Assembly: GCA_965221785.1 (NCBI GenBank) | Contig: CBDCSR010000001.1 | Span: forward strand, 124,001 to 188,000 | Direction: 5' to 3' | Source of the DNA: BD2-11 sp965221785 | Lineage (GTDB): Bacteria; Gemmatimonadota; Gemmatimonadetes; Longimicrobiales; Gaopeijiaceae | Length of the DNA stretch: 64,000 nucleotides | Shown: piece by piece, positions 25,502-31,990 of the stretch | How positions within the stretch are numbered: the stretch's first letter is position 1 | Layout: the number at the start of each line of letters is the position of its first letter | Program-made: the position numbers and the translations under genes | The notes under the pieces: model-generated | Database searches by the model: none | Seen by the model: the letters and a program-made list of their open reading frames with translations, nothing else | Told to the model about the DNA's origin: nothing

Positions 25502-27799
25502 TCAGCGCCGCATCAAATCCTCGCAGTCGGCGCTCGGAGTCCCTCGTGCGTCCACCCAGTCGACGTGCAAATCGCTTAACCCAACACCGGAGCGTTGAGA
25601 GTCTGAAGGCAGGCCGTCCGGCTCCTTGAAGTGGACTCGCGGACGGCACAACACAACCGAGGGTGGAGCCTCCCAGCCCTGTTCGAAAGGCGCCGCTCCC
25701 GCTCCAAGGGCAGCAACGGCAGCTGCGCCCGGGAGCGTATACGGATCAGCGAGGCTCAGGTCCACTGTGTAGCCTAGGTCAGCAAACGCCTGCAGCGTTA
25801 CTGCGCTGGTCGGAACGGGATAGCTCCAGCCGCCCCACGACATGAGTTCGGGTCCGAATACGCTACCTCGCCAGCAAAAGTTGCGGCAGGGGCCGTGTTG
25901 CTGCACGGGCACCTTCGGCCCCGAGTAGCTCGTGCCGCCGGCCGCATCAAACGCTTTCTCCGCCAGCGGCGAGACGGCATGAGTGTCCCTCGCCTCGTCC
26001 GGTGTGCTCGGGTTCCCTAGTTGGCTGCGGTTCTCCCAAAGCGTCGCGAACCCGAGGGCGTGCCCGAGCGTCCTCCGTGCTAGGTACTCACGCAAACGCG
26101 GATCGCGAAGTCTCGACGTCCCGAAATCCACGGAGTTCCAGTAAGGGATGCGATGCCGCAGGATGTCGACCAATCCGCAGCTCCCCACGCCGCCCGGCTC
26201 TTCTCCATATTCGACCCTCACAGCGATATCGTCGATTATGGGGGGAAACGACGGTTTCCAATCCGAATCCGCGCGGAAGCAAAGCGATGTCCCGAACAAG
26301 TCGGGGGCCTCCGTGTCCCGCAGTATTTCCATCCAGTATTCCGCTTGGGAGTTCATCGCCTCGCGGATGTGGTCGGGTACATCCGGGTCGAACAGGAGTT
26401 GGATCTGAAAGCCCGGCTCCGCTTCGCCGCAGGCGTAACCCGCCCAGCCATCCTTCGAGATGTAGGACTCAAAATCCCCGGTGCGCGGTACGCACAGCCT
26501 AGTCGCCCACGACCAAAAGACATCCAAGTTCAATGCTAGAACATCTGGTGGAATCTCTCCCCGGAGGCCGAAGTTGGCGTAGAGGTAGAGCCGCTCAAGG
26601 TTCGTTAGCTTGCCCAGCTCGGGCGGGACCGGGCCGGAAAGCTCGTTGGGACCAAGATCTAGAAGCTCCAAGCTCGTGTTGCCGAGTTCGGGGGGAATGG
26701 AGCCGGTGAGCGCGTTATTCCCCAGCCACAGCCGCCTCAGGCGAGTGAGCTTGCCCAGCTCGGGCGGAATCGGGCCGGAAAGCTCGTTGACGTGAAGAAC
26801 CAGGATCTCCAGATCCGTGTCGCCAAGTTCGGCGGGGATCGGGCCGGTGAGCGCGTTCCTGTCCGCGACCAAGTCAGACAGACGGCTGAGCCTGCCCAGC
26901 TCCGGCGGAATCGGACCGGTGAGTTGATTGTTGCCCAGCCTCAGATTCCGCAGGCTGGCGAGGTTGCCAAGTTCCGAAGGGATCGAGCCTCTGAGTCCAT
27001 TCCTGTCGAGGCCCAGGTACGTAACCCGGCCATCACCGTTTGTGCTGACGCCGTACCAGTCTTCGAGCAGAGCGTCGGTGAGCCAGTTCTCGTTGTTGAC
27101 CCAGTTCGGGCCGTCCGTCGCTTCGTAAAACGCGATCAGCACTGCCCGGTCGGGGCTGAACACCGCGATCCGCGCGGTGCCTCGCGCGCTCCCCGCCACG
27201 ACCGAGATCAATGCTGTCCCCTCCGCGACACCGCGTACCAGACCCGATGCGTTTACCGTCGCCACGGACCCGCTGCTCGACGACCACGCGAACTCCGCAC
27301 CCGTTACCACATGCCCGTTCCCGTCCATCGCAGCGGCTGAGAGGCGTAGCGTGTCGCCTTGCACGACCGAATCCGAAACTGGTGTCACGATGACCGTGTC
27401 CGCCAACTGCTCCACCGCCACCCCCGCGCTGGCAACCGCCGACCCGGCCGCAGCGGTCACGGTTGCACTGCCGTTGTTTATCGCGGTAACCAGACCTTCC
27501 GTCACGGCGGCGACGGCTGTATCGCTGCTGTTCCACACGACCGCGACGTCGGCCATCGCCTGACCGTACTGGTCGCTCACGGTGGCGATCATTCTCACGG
27601 TGTCGCCGATCGAACGGAACGCTGCGGACGCGGGCGATATCGCGACCGTGGTGGGAACCGGCGGGTCCGGCGTGGCCGGTGTCATTGGTTCGTCCCCGCA
27701 GGCCGTCACAACCGCGACCGCCGCCGCGACCAGAGCGGAGAGTTGCAACAACGGACCCGCGCGGCGATCAGCCGGGTGCGCCTCGGAGGAGCGGCACAT
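25502..27799 (-). CDS. island-borne Big2-LRR lipoprotein with degenerate peptidase domain
   Basis: The chosen start, ATG 27799, gives a good lipoprotein signal (LSALVAAAVAVVTAC, Cys34); in-frame starts up to 27961 exist. Two Big2 domains are followed by an LRR cap (YEATDGPNWVNNENWLTD) and about seven LRRs. The C-terminal domain aligns with the leishmanolysin-like module of the gene at 3520-6711 and ends ADLGYTVDLSL. Where the family has HExxH this protein reads TLGHALGF: the first His and the Glu are gone. It is therefore probably not a peptidase and may act only as a binding protein. Other C-terminal landmarks, including FGPELMSWGGWS, are kept, so it is not simply broken. Confidence 0.8.
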   Translation of the reverse strand: MCRSSEAHPADRRAGPLLQLSALVAAAVAVVTACGDEPMTPATPDPPVPTTVAISPASAAFRSIGDTVRMIATVSDQYGQAMADVAVVWNSSDTAVAAVTEGLVTAINNGSATVTAAAGSAVASAGVAVEQLADTVIVTPVSDSVVQGDTLRLSAAAMDGNGHVVTGAEFAWSSSSGSVATVNASGLVRGVAEGTALISVVAGSARGTARIAVFSPDRAVLIAFYEATDGPNWVNNENWLTDALLEDWYGVSTNGDGRVTYLGLDRNGLRGSIPSELGNLASLRNLRLGNNQLTGPIPPELGRLSRLSDLVADRNALTGPIPAELGDTDLEILVLHVNELSGPIPPELGKLTRLRRLWLGNNALTGSIPPELGNTSLELLDLGPNELSGPVPPELGKLTNLERLYLYANFGLRGEIPPDVLALNLDVFWSWATRLCVPRTGDFESYISKDGWAGYACGEAEPGFQIQLLFDPDVPDHIREAMNSQAEYWMEILRDTEAPDLFGTSLCFRADSDWKPSFPPIIDDIAVRVEYGEEPGGVGSCGLVDILRHRIPYWNSVDFGTSRLRDPRLREYLARRTLGHALGFATLWENRSQLGNPSTPDEARDTHAVSPLAEKAFDAAGGTSYSGPKVPVQQHGPCRNFCWRGSVFGPELMSWGGWSYPVPTSAVTLQAFADLGYTVDLSLADPYTLPGAAAVAALGAGAAPFEQGWEAPPSVVLCRPRVHFKEPDGLPSDSQRSGVGLSDLHVDWVDARGTPSADCEDLMRR

Positions 27800-27926
27800 C
27801 GAGGGATGCAGGTCTTGGCGGCAGGAAGGCACAGGTGCGGTGAAAGAGGTGAGCTCCATGGAGCGAAATATTCGCAACGGAATCGCGTTCAGCGCAAGGC
27901 ATCCACAACTGACGATCAGCCGCCGC

Positions 27927-29156
27927 TCACTTCGTCCGCGAAGACTCCGTTTGGTCACCACTCGCCCGAGGATCGCTGAAACAGTGGGTGACTCGGGGGC
28001 GGCTGATGGGACGCTCAGGAGCCGTGGCGGCCGAGGCCTCGGATACCTCCAATGGCGTCTTCTGGGATCTTATCGATTCCCGTTTAGCACGTGGGAGAGA
28101 ATGAGGTAACCAGATGGCACCGTAACACCATAAATACAATGGACACCGCGTGTTACGATATCGCCCGCGCAGATACCGAGGAAGAGGCTCATGCCGATCA
28201 CCAGCGGTCTGAGCCAAGCCCTCATCAGCAACGCGCGCATCCGACCGGTCGCCTCCTCCGTATCGGCCTCGATGGAACTCAGCGCGTCGCTTGCGACGGC
28301 GCTCAAGCTCTCTCCAAGCCGCGCGAGCTCTCGCGCGGCTGCGTCCTCGATCCGTTGCCGGTCGGCCTCCAGCCTGCTTCTCAGCCGGGAGGTCAAGTCG
28401 TTCGGGCTCGAAGTCTCGTTCATACAGTTCTCCTCTTAGCCGCCACCGCTTCCCGCTGTCCGGATCGCGGGCGGTGATGTAGTCCCTCCCCTGGCGGGTC
28501 ACGTCGAGGCCCACGTCCTCCAGCGCGGAGACCACGTCGGCGCGGCCCTTGACCGCACCGTGCTCGACGCGCTGCACGAGGTAGTCGCGGATCAGCGTAC
28601 GCGGGTCCGCCTCGTGTTCGAGCCCGGCTCGCAGCTTCGACGCCTCGATGTAGGCCACGTGGCCCGGCCGCTGCGCCCTCGCGCGCCTCGGGTCGTCCGG
28701 TCGGCTCCAGCCGTGCTCGTGGTTGAAGGCGTCGCGCAGCGGGGCGTAGGTCTTTTCCCAGCCGGGGGGCGCGATGTTGAGGCTGCGGCCCGTCTGTAGG
28801 TCGCACTGCGCGGCAAGGATGTGCGCGTGGACGCCGCCTCCGTGTTCACGGTGCAGGACCGCCGTCCACGCATAGCGGTCGGGCTCCAGTCCCGCCCACG
28901 CGGTCTTCTCGAACTCGTCGAGGACGGCTTCGATCTGTTCGCCGGTGGGTTGGTCCTCCGGCGCCCACGCGATCACCGCTGACGTATACTTGCGCTCGAA
29001 GTCGAGCGAGTCGGCCACGGCGGCCACCATGTCCGGGTTCCCGCGCCACACTTCGACACCCTCGCGCTCGCGTCCCTCGGCGTCCAACTCGCCGACGAGG
29101 TACTTGGCCGCCGCCTTGGCCGAGCCCTTCCCGTGGGAGAGGAACTTAATGAGCAT
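27927..29156 (-). CDS. MobA/MobL-type relaxase
   Basis: ATG 29156 follows GGGGAGA and overlaps the mobC stop by 11 bp, suggesting coupled translation. The N-terminal part begins MLIKFLSHGKGSAKAAAKYL, where the Tyr is a candidate nicking residue. A HxH metal motif (GGGVHAHILAAQCD) and SLNIAPPGWEKT and FNHEHGWSRPDDP follow, all typical of this relaxase group. The tail is basic (RELERRRKRRAEF). It should nick oriT, probably the hairpin module upstream of mobC. The last third overlaps a second gene in another frame (28070-28423). Confidence 0.87.
   Translation of the reverse strand: MLIKFLSHGKGSAKAAAKYLVGELDAEGREREGVEVWRGNPDMVAAVADSLDFERKYTSAVIAWAPEDQPTGEQIEAVLDEFEKTAWAGLEPDRYAWTAVLHREHGGGVHAHILAAQCDLQTGRSLNIAPPGWEKTYAPLRDAFNHEHGWSRPDDPRRARAQRPGHVAYIEASKLRAGLEHEADPRTLIRDYLVQRVEHGAVKGRADVVSALEDVGLDVTRQGRDYITARDPDSGKRWRLRGELYERDFEPERLDLPAEKQAGGRPATDRGRSRARARAAWRELERRRKRRAEFHRGRYGGGDRSDARVADEGLAQTAGDRHEPLPRYLRGRYRNTRCPLYLWCYGAIWLPHSLPRAKRESIRSQKTPLEVSEASAATAPERPISRPRVTHCFSDPRASGDQTESSRTK
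28070..28423 (-). CDS. MbeB-like mobilization protein nested in relaxase gene
   Basis: ATG 28423 has a strong AGAGGAGAACTGT ribosome site although it is inside the relaxase gene. The 117-residue product is helical and charged at first (RLRSRLEADRQRIEDAAARE), then has a membrane segment (PLVIGMSLFLGICAGDIV). Size, order and out-of-frame nesting resemble mbeB or mobB overlapping relaxase genes in ColE1- and IncQ-type systems. It may tether the relaxosome to the membrane. Confidence 0.68.
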   Translation of the reverse strand: MNETSSPNDLTSRLRSRLEADRQRIEDAAARELARLGESLSAVASDALSSIEADTEEATGRMRALLMRAWLRPLVIGMSLFLGICAGDIVTRGVHCIYGVTVPSGYLILSHVLNGNR

Positions 29157-29484
29157 CGTCGGTCTCCCCACCGACGCGGGCGACACAGAACAGCGAGCGC
29201 TCGAAGGAAACGAGGTGGGCGATCACCGAGACGGCCTCGGCCGCCGAAGCGTGGGTGTTCGCCCAGCGCGCCAGCTGGTTCAGGTTGTTTCCGATGCGCG
29301 CGATCTGGCGGGTGCGCTCGCGCTCGACGGACCGCGCCGCCGCAGTCCACGTATGCGTCCGCGCCATCGCCTCGCGAAGCAGCGCGGAGGGGGACACGCC
29401 CGCTGCGGCCGCCTTCTCCCGCCAAGCGGCGTGTTCCGCGGGCGTGACGCGGGCGGCGACCATCACGGTGCGATGCTCAGCCAT
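29146..29484 (-). CDS. mobC: MobC-like relaxosome accessory protein
   Basis: The 112-residue protein has a ribbon-helix-helix start (RTVMVAARVTPAEHAAWREK) and the MobC motif QIARIGNNLNQLARWANTHA. It binds the transfer origin and helps the relaxase. Its gene starts 45 bp from oriT-like copy 3 and overlaps the relaxase start, so mobC and relaxase form one operon. Confidence 0.87.
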   Translation of the reverse strand: MAEHRTVMVAARVTPAEHAAWREKAAAAGVSPSALLREAMARTHTWTAAARSVERERTRQIARIGNNLNQLARWANTHASAAEAVSVIAHLVSFERSLFCVARVGGETDDAH

Positions 29485-29529
29485 GAGCGCACCGGCGACG
29501 GGGTTCGGGGGCCTCGCCCCCGCGCGTCC

Positions 29530-29595
29530 GGGGGTCTAAGGGGGCCGGAAAGCCCCCTTGCCAGCCCGCCGTGTTCAACACGGCGTGTGCTGGCT
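29530..29595 (-). other. candidate oriT, two-hairpin module copy 3
   Basis: On the minus strand it reads GCCAGC, a perfect palindrome GCCGTGTTGAACACGGC, GCTGGC, then AAGGGGGCTTTCCGGCCCCC and GACCCCC. Its place just upstream of mobC and relaxase is the usual site of a transfer origin. Compared with copies 1 and 2 the inner stem changed on both sides while pairing was kept. The nick position is not known; the GACCCCC end is shared by all copies. Confidence 0.65.
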
Positions 29596-29652
29596 TCCGG
29601 ACCTTAAGGCCGTCAGCCAGCCCCCGGGTGTGCCGGTCTTGAGCGCTTCGCC

Positions 29653-29961
29653 TCATCGAACCGGGCGGGCTTCCGACGCCCGGCGGCTCGCCCCGCCGAT
29701 CCCGAGCGCGGCCTCGACGCGCTCACCGGCCCGACCACCGCCGAAACGGCTCTCGGCGATGCGCTCGCGGACCCACTCGTCGATCTCGGCCTCGATCCAG
29801 CCCACGGCGCGATCGCCCAGCCGAACCGGCTGGGGGAAGCGTCCCTCGGCAAGCCGCACATAGATCGTGCTCCGCGACAGGCCGGTGCGCTTCAGCACCT
29901 CCGGCAGCCGCAGGATGCGGATCGGCGGGTTCATCCTCTGTTCTCTCGGGTTCTCGGTCAT
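29653..29961 (-). CDS. AlpA-family regulator/excisionase
   Basis: ATG 29961 follows GAGGAGGAGCAGGATC. The core LRLPEVLKRTGLSRSTIYVR is the MerR-like helix-turn-helix of AlpA proteins, followed by RFPQPVRLGDRAVGWIEAEI. Such proteins control integrase genes or act as excisionases. It lies between the mob operon and integrase 2, the usual place in integrated elements. Confidence 0.86.
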   Translation of the reverse strand: MTENPREQRMNPPIRILRLPEVLKRTGLSRSTIYVRLAEGRFPQPVRLGDRAVGWIEAEIDEWVRERIAESRFGGGRAGERVEAALGIGGASRRASEARPVR

Positions 29962-30238
29962 GATCCTGCTCCTCCTCGTTGCTCGCAGCTTTCAGGTCGG
30001 TCTCCGGTGCCGTTGTTGTGGAGGGTGGATCCCGCGCGCGGCGGCACTCGCCTTCGTGCTTCGAGATGAACGCCAGAATCCGATCCGCCGTCCTCAGCGA
30101 CGGCGAGCGCCCCAGGCGGATCTGGCGCATCAGGTTCGGGTCACCCACGGCTTTTTGGCCGAACGCGGTCGGGCTCAGGTCGGAGCGCCCGAGAAACGCG
30201 CTCACCCGCGAAATGAACTGATCCTCCAGCGTCATCAT
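29723..30238 (-). CDS. HTH-like island regulator, 3' part overlapping alpA
   Basis: From ATG 30238 the first 65 residues (TLEDQFISRVSAFLGRSDLS, then NLMRQIRLGRSPSLRTADRI) look like a small XRE-like protein found beside alpA genes in mobile elements. The frame then runs through the whole start of alpA for 239 bp with low-complexity, arginine-rich sequence. A real protein probably ends near the alpA start and the stop may have been lost or the frame shifted. The N-terminal part is well supported, the C-terminal part is not. Confidence 0.55.
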   Translation of the reverse strand: MMTLEDQFISRVSAFLGRSDLSPTAFGQKAVGDPNLMRQIRLGRSPSLRTADRILAFISKHEGECRRARDPPSTTTAPETDLKAASNEEEQDHDREPERTEDEPADPHPAAAGGAEAHRPVAEHDLCAACRGTLPPAGSAGRSRRGLDRGRDRRVGPRAHRREPFRRWSGR

Positions 30239-30279
30239 GCCCGAACGCTGAAGGGCCGGGCGCAAGCGCGTCAAGTCCC

Positions 30280-30308
30280 TAGGGAATTCCCTAACCCCTT
30301 ATATTGTA
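30280..30308 (-). promoter_or_regulatory. promoter with palindromic operator
   Basis: A perfect 14-bp palindrome, TAGGGAATTCCCTA, at 30280-30293 lies next to an AT-rich stretch whose minus strand reads GATACAATATAAGG, offering TACAAT as a -10 box at 30308-30303. The start of transcription would fall beside the palindrome, 60 bp upstream of the HTH gene. Self-repression by that gene product is a natural guess. Confidence 0.45.
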
Positions 30309-30488
30309 TCATGTTGTGTCATAACGTCCCGGAGCCGCGGGCGAGCTCCGCCAGCGGCGCGGCAAGACACCCCTATCGGCGCTCGGAACGAGGTCGTGTG
30401 CAGTGGTGCCGGCACGTCCCGGGCAAGCCGGTCCGACCCGGTTTCCGGTCGTGAACGGGAGGCAGCCCGCTGCCGTGCGGTCGCGTTA

Positions 30489-30596
30489 CGCCCTGCCCGT
30501 ACCCCTCGGAGACCCGAGATCGTCGATCTGCGGCGATTCCACGGCCCGTAAATAACCCGAAATGCCCCCGGATCGCCGAGAAACGGCCTCTGAGCC
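30489..30596 (-). repeat. 108-bp integrase-flanking repeat, copy B
   Basis: This lies 18 bp beyond the integrase 2 stop and is the inverted partner of 22104-22211. The gapless alignment with about 80% identity and the equal distance from each integrase stop show the two integrase modules share ancestry beyond the gene itself. The rest of the gap 30309-30488 shows no gene. Confidence 0.75.
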
Positions 30597-30614
30597 CTTC
30601 GCGGAAGCGGCAGC

Positions 30615-31775
30615 CTATCGCTGCGTGACGTAGCCGCCCCACGCTTCGAGAACCTCGGCGCGCCTCTCCAGCAGGTCGGAGCGCTGATACGCCTGAACGA
30701 CCCTGCTCTTCGGGACGTGGGCGAGGCAGGCCTCCGCGACCTCTGCGGGGACACCGGACTCGGCCATCCACGACCGCGCGCTCGACCGGAACCCGTGCAG
30801 CGTCGAGTCCACACCGGCGAGCCGGAGCACGCTCGACACTGTCTTCGGCGCAAGCACCCTTCCGGTCCGAGACGGGAACACCAGCGGCGATCCGTCCGAC
30901 AGCATGCGCGCCCTCTCCAGCACATCCAGCGCACCCGTGCCGAGTGGGACGGTGAACTCGCGGCCCGCCTTCATCCTCGACGCCGGAATCGTCCACCGGG
31001 CCGCGTCCATGTCGATCTCGTCCCAGCGCGCGCCGCGCGCCTCGCCGGGACGAACCGCCGTCAGGGCGATCAGTTCGACGCACAACGCCGCCGGACTCCC
31101 GTTCCCGGCCCGGCGGATCGCCCGGAGCGCCGCCGCGACCTCGCCGTGCGGCAACGCGCGGTGGTGCCCCCCGGCACCGCCGTTCTGCTTCGGCAGCGCC
31201 GCGACCGCCCGGTCGACCGGATTGTCACGGCGGTAGTTCTTCCCAATGGACCAGCGGAAGACGGCGGCGATCCGGTGCTTGGCCTTCCGCGCGGCCGTGG
31301 GCATGGTGCTCCAGATCGGAGAGAGGCACCCGAGCACATCCGCGCTCGTGATGCGGTCCACGGGTTTATCCATCAGGGGCGCGGCATGGAGCCGGAACGT
31401 CGATTCCCACTGCTGGGGTAGAGGGCTGCCTTCCTTCCATGAGTCGCGGTGAAGATCGATGGTCCGCCGGGCGGCCTTTGCAAACGTCGGGACACCACGC
31501 CCGCGCGGGTCGTGACCCTGCCGGACCATGCGGCTGTTGTCCAGCGCTTTCCGGCGAGCCTCGGCGAGCGTGACCTCGGGATAGGGGCCGAGCCCGAGCG
31601 AGGTGAGCCGACCGTCGATCCTGACGCGCTGCCGCCACGTCTTCGTGATCCGTCCGTCGACCGTCCGGTATACCCGGAGGCTGAGCCCGCGCCCGCCCCG
31701 TCCATCGCCGTACACCCCGGTTCTGCCCACCGTCCGCACGAAGGCGGCGGAGAGTGTCCTGGGTCGCTTCGTCAT
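30615..31775 (-). CDS. tyrosine-type integrase 2
   Basis: ATG 31775 follows AAGGAGCGCCC. It has an N-terminal arm-binding domain (GRGGRGLSLRVYRTVDGR), Arg in TAVRPGEARGARW, HGFRSSARSW, LAHVP and Tyr in QAYQRSDLLERR, so the active residues look complete. About 386 residues. It ends the island 180 bp before the right attachment core and reads inward, so it is the best candidate for the enzyme that inserted the whole island. Confidence 0.88.
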   Translation of the reverse strand: MTKRPRTLSAAFVRTVGRTGVYGDGRGGRGLSLRVYRTVDGRITKTWRQRVRIDGRLTSLGLGPYPEVTLAEARRKALDNSRMVRQGHDPRGRGVPTFAKAARRTIDLHRDSWKEGSPLPQQWESTFRLHAAPLMDKPVDRITSADVLGCLSPIWSTMPTAARKAKHRIAAVFRWSIGKNYRRDNPVDRAVAALPKQNGGAGGHHRALPHGEVAAALRAIRRAGNGSPAALCVELIALTAVRPGEARGARWDEIDMDAARWTIPASRMKAGREFTVPLGTGALDVLERARMLSDGSPLVFPSRTGRVLAPKTVSSVLRLAGVDSTLHGFRSSARSWMAESGVPAEVAEACLAHVPKSRVVQAYQRSDLLERRAEVLEAWGGYVTQR

Positions 31776-31920
31776 GGGCGCTCCTTCCCGTTGTGTATCA
31801 CATACCAAATCACTCTACAAGGAAGAATACACCGGAATACGCTGGACTTCAAGGGACACCGCGCGTTCGACGTATCCCTGTAAACTACTGTCCAATAGCG
31901 TATTACAAGACTACTGGTGG

Positions 31921-31944
31921 ATGTCCATGGAACGTACTGGACAT
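31921..31944. repeat. inverted repeat near attR
   Basis: ATGTCCA and TGGACAT form a perfect 7-bp inverted repeat with a 10-base spacer, 11 bp inside the attR core. Related strings (ACTGTCCAA, ACTGGTGGATG) lie just to its left. This could be a binding site for integrase or excisionase. Confidence 0.35.
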
Positions 31945-31955
31945 ATCGTAGCTAG

Positions 31956-31966
31956 TTCCGCCCGAA
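31956..31966 (+). repeat. attR core, 11-bp direct repeat
   Basis: TTCCGCCCGAA repeats the left core at 16117-16127. Downstream it continues as TTCGGCAGCTTCGCC, which is LRR coding sequence; upstream is AT-rich island DNA with an in-frame TAG at 31949. Confidence 0.8.
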
Positions 31967-31990
31967 TTCGGCAGCTTCGCCAACCTGGAA

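Larger units (their letters stand above)
16117..31966. mobile_element. integrated mobilizable island (IME) of about 15.8 kb
   Basis: The ends are an 11-bp direct repeat that divides one LRR gene into two in-frame halves. The island carries an integrase 180 bp from its right end, a second integrase inside, an AlpA-type regulator, relaxase, MobC, MbeB- and MbeD-like genes and oriT-like hairpins. No T4SS, coupling protein or replication gene was seen, so it fits an integrative mobilizable element needing a helper. Cargo includes a restriction-modification pair, an HU-like protein, two beta-propeller proteins and an LRR gene. The AT-rich DNA just inside both ends contrasts with the GC-rich host gene. 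Inverted homologous segments inside suggest a composite of two related elements. Confidence 0.82.
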
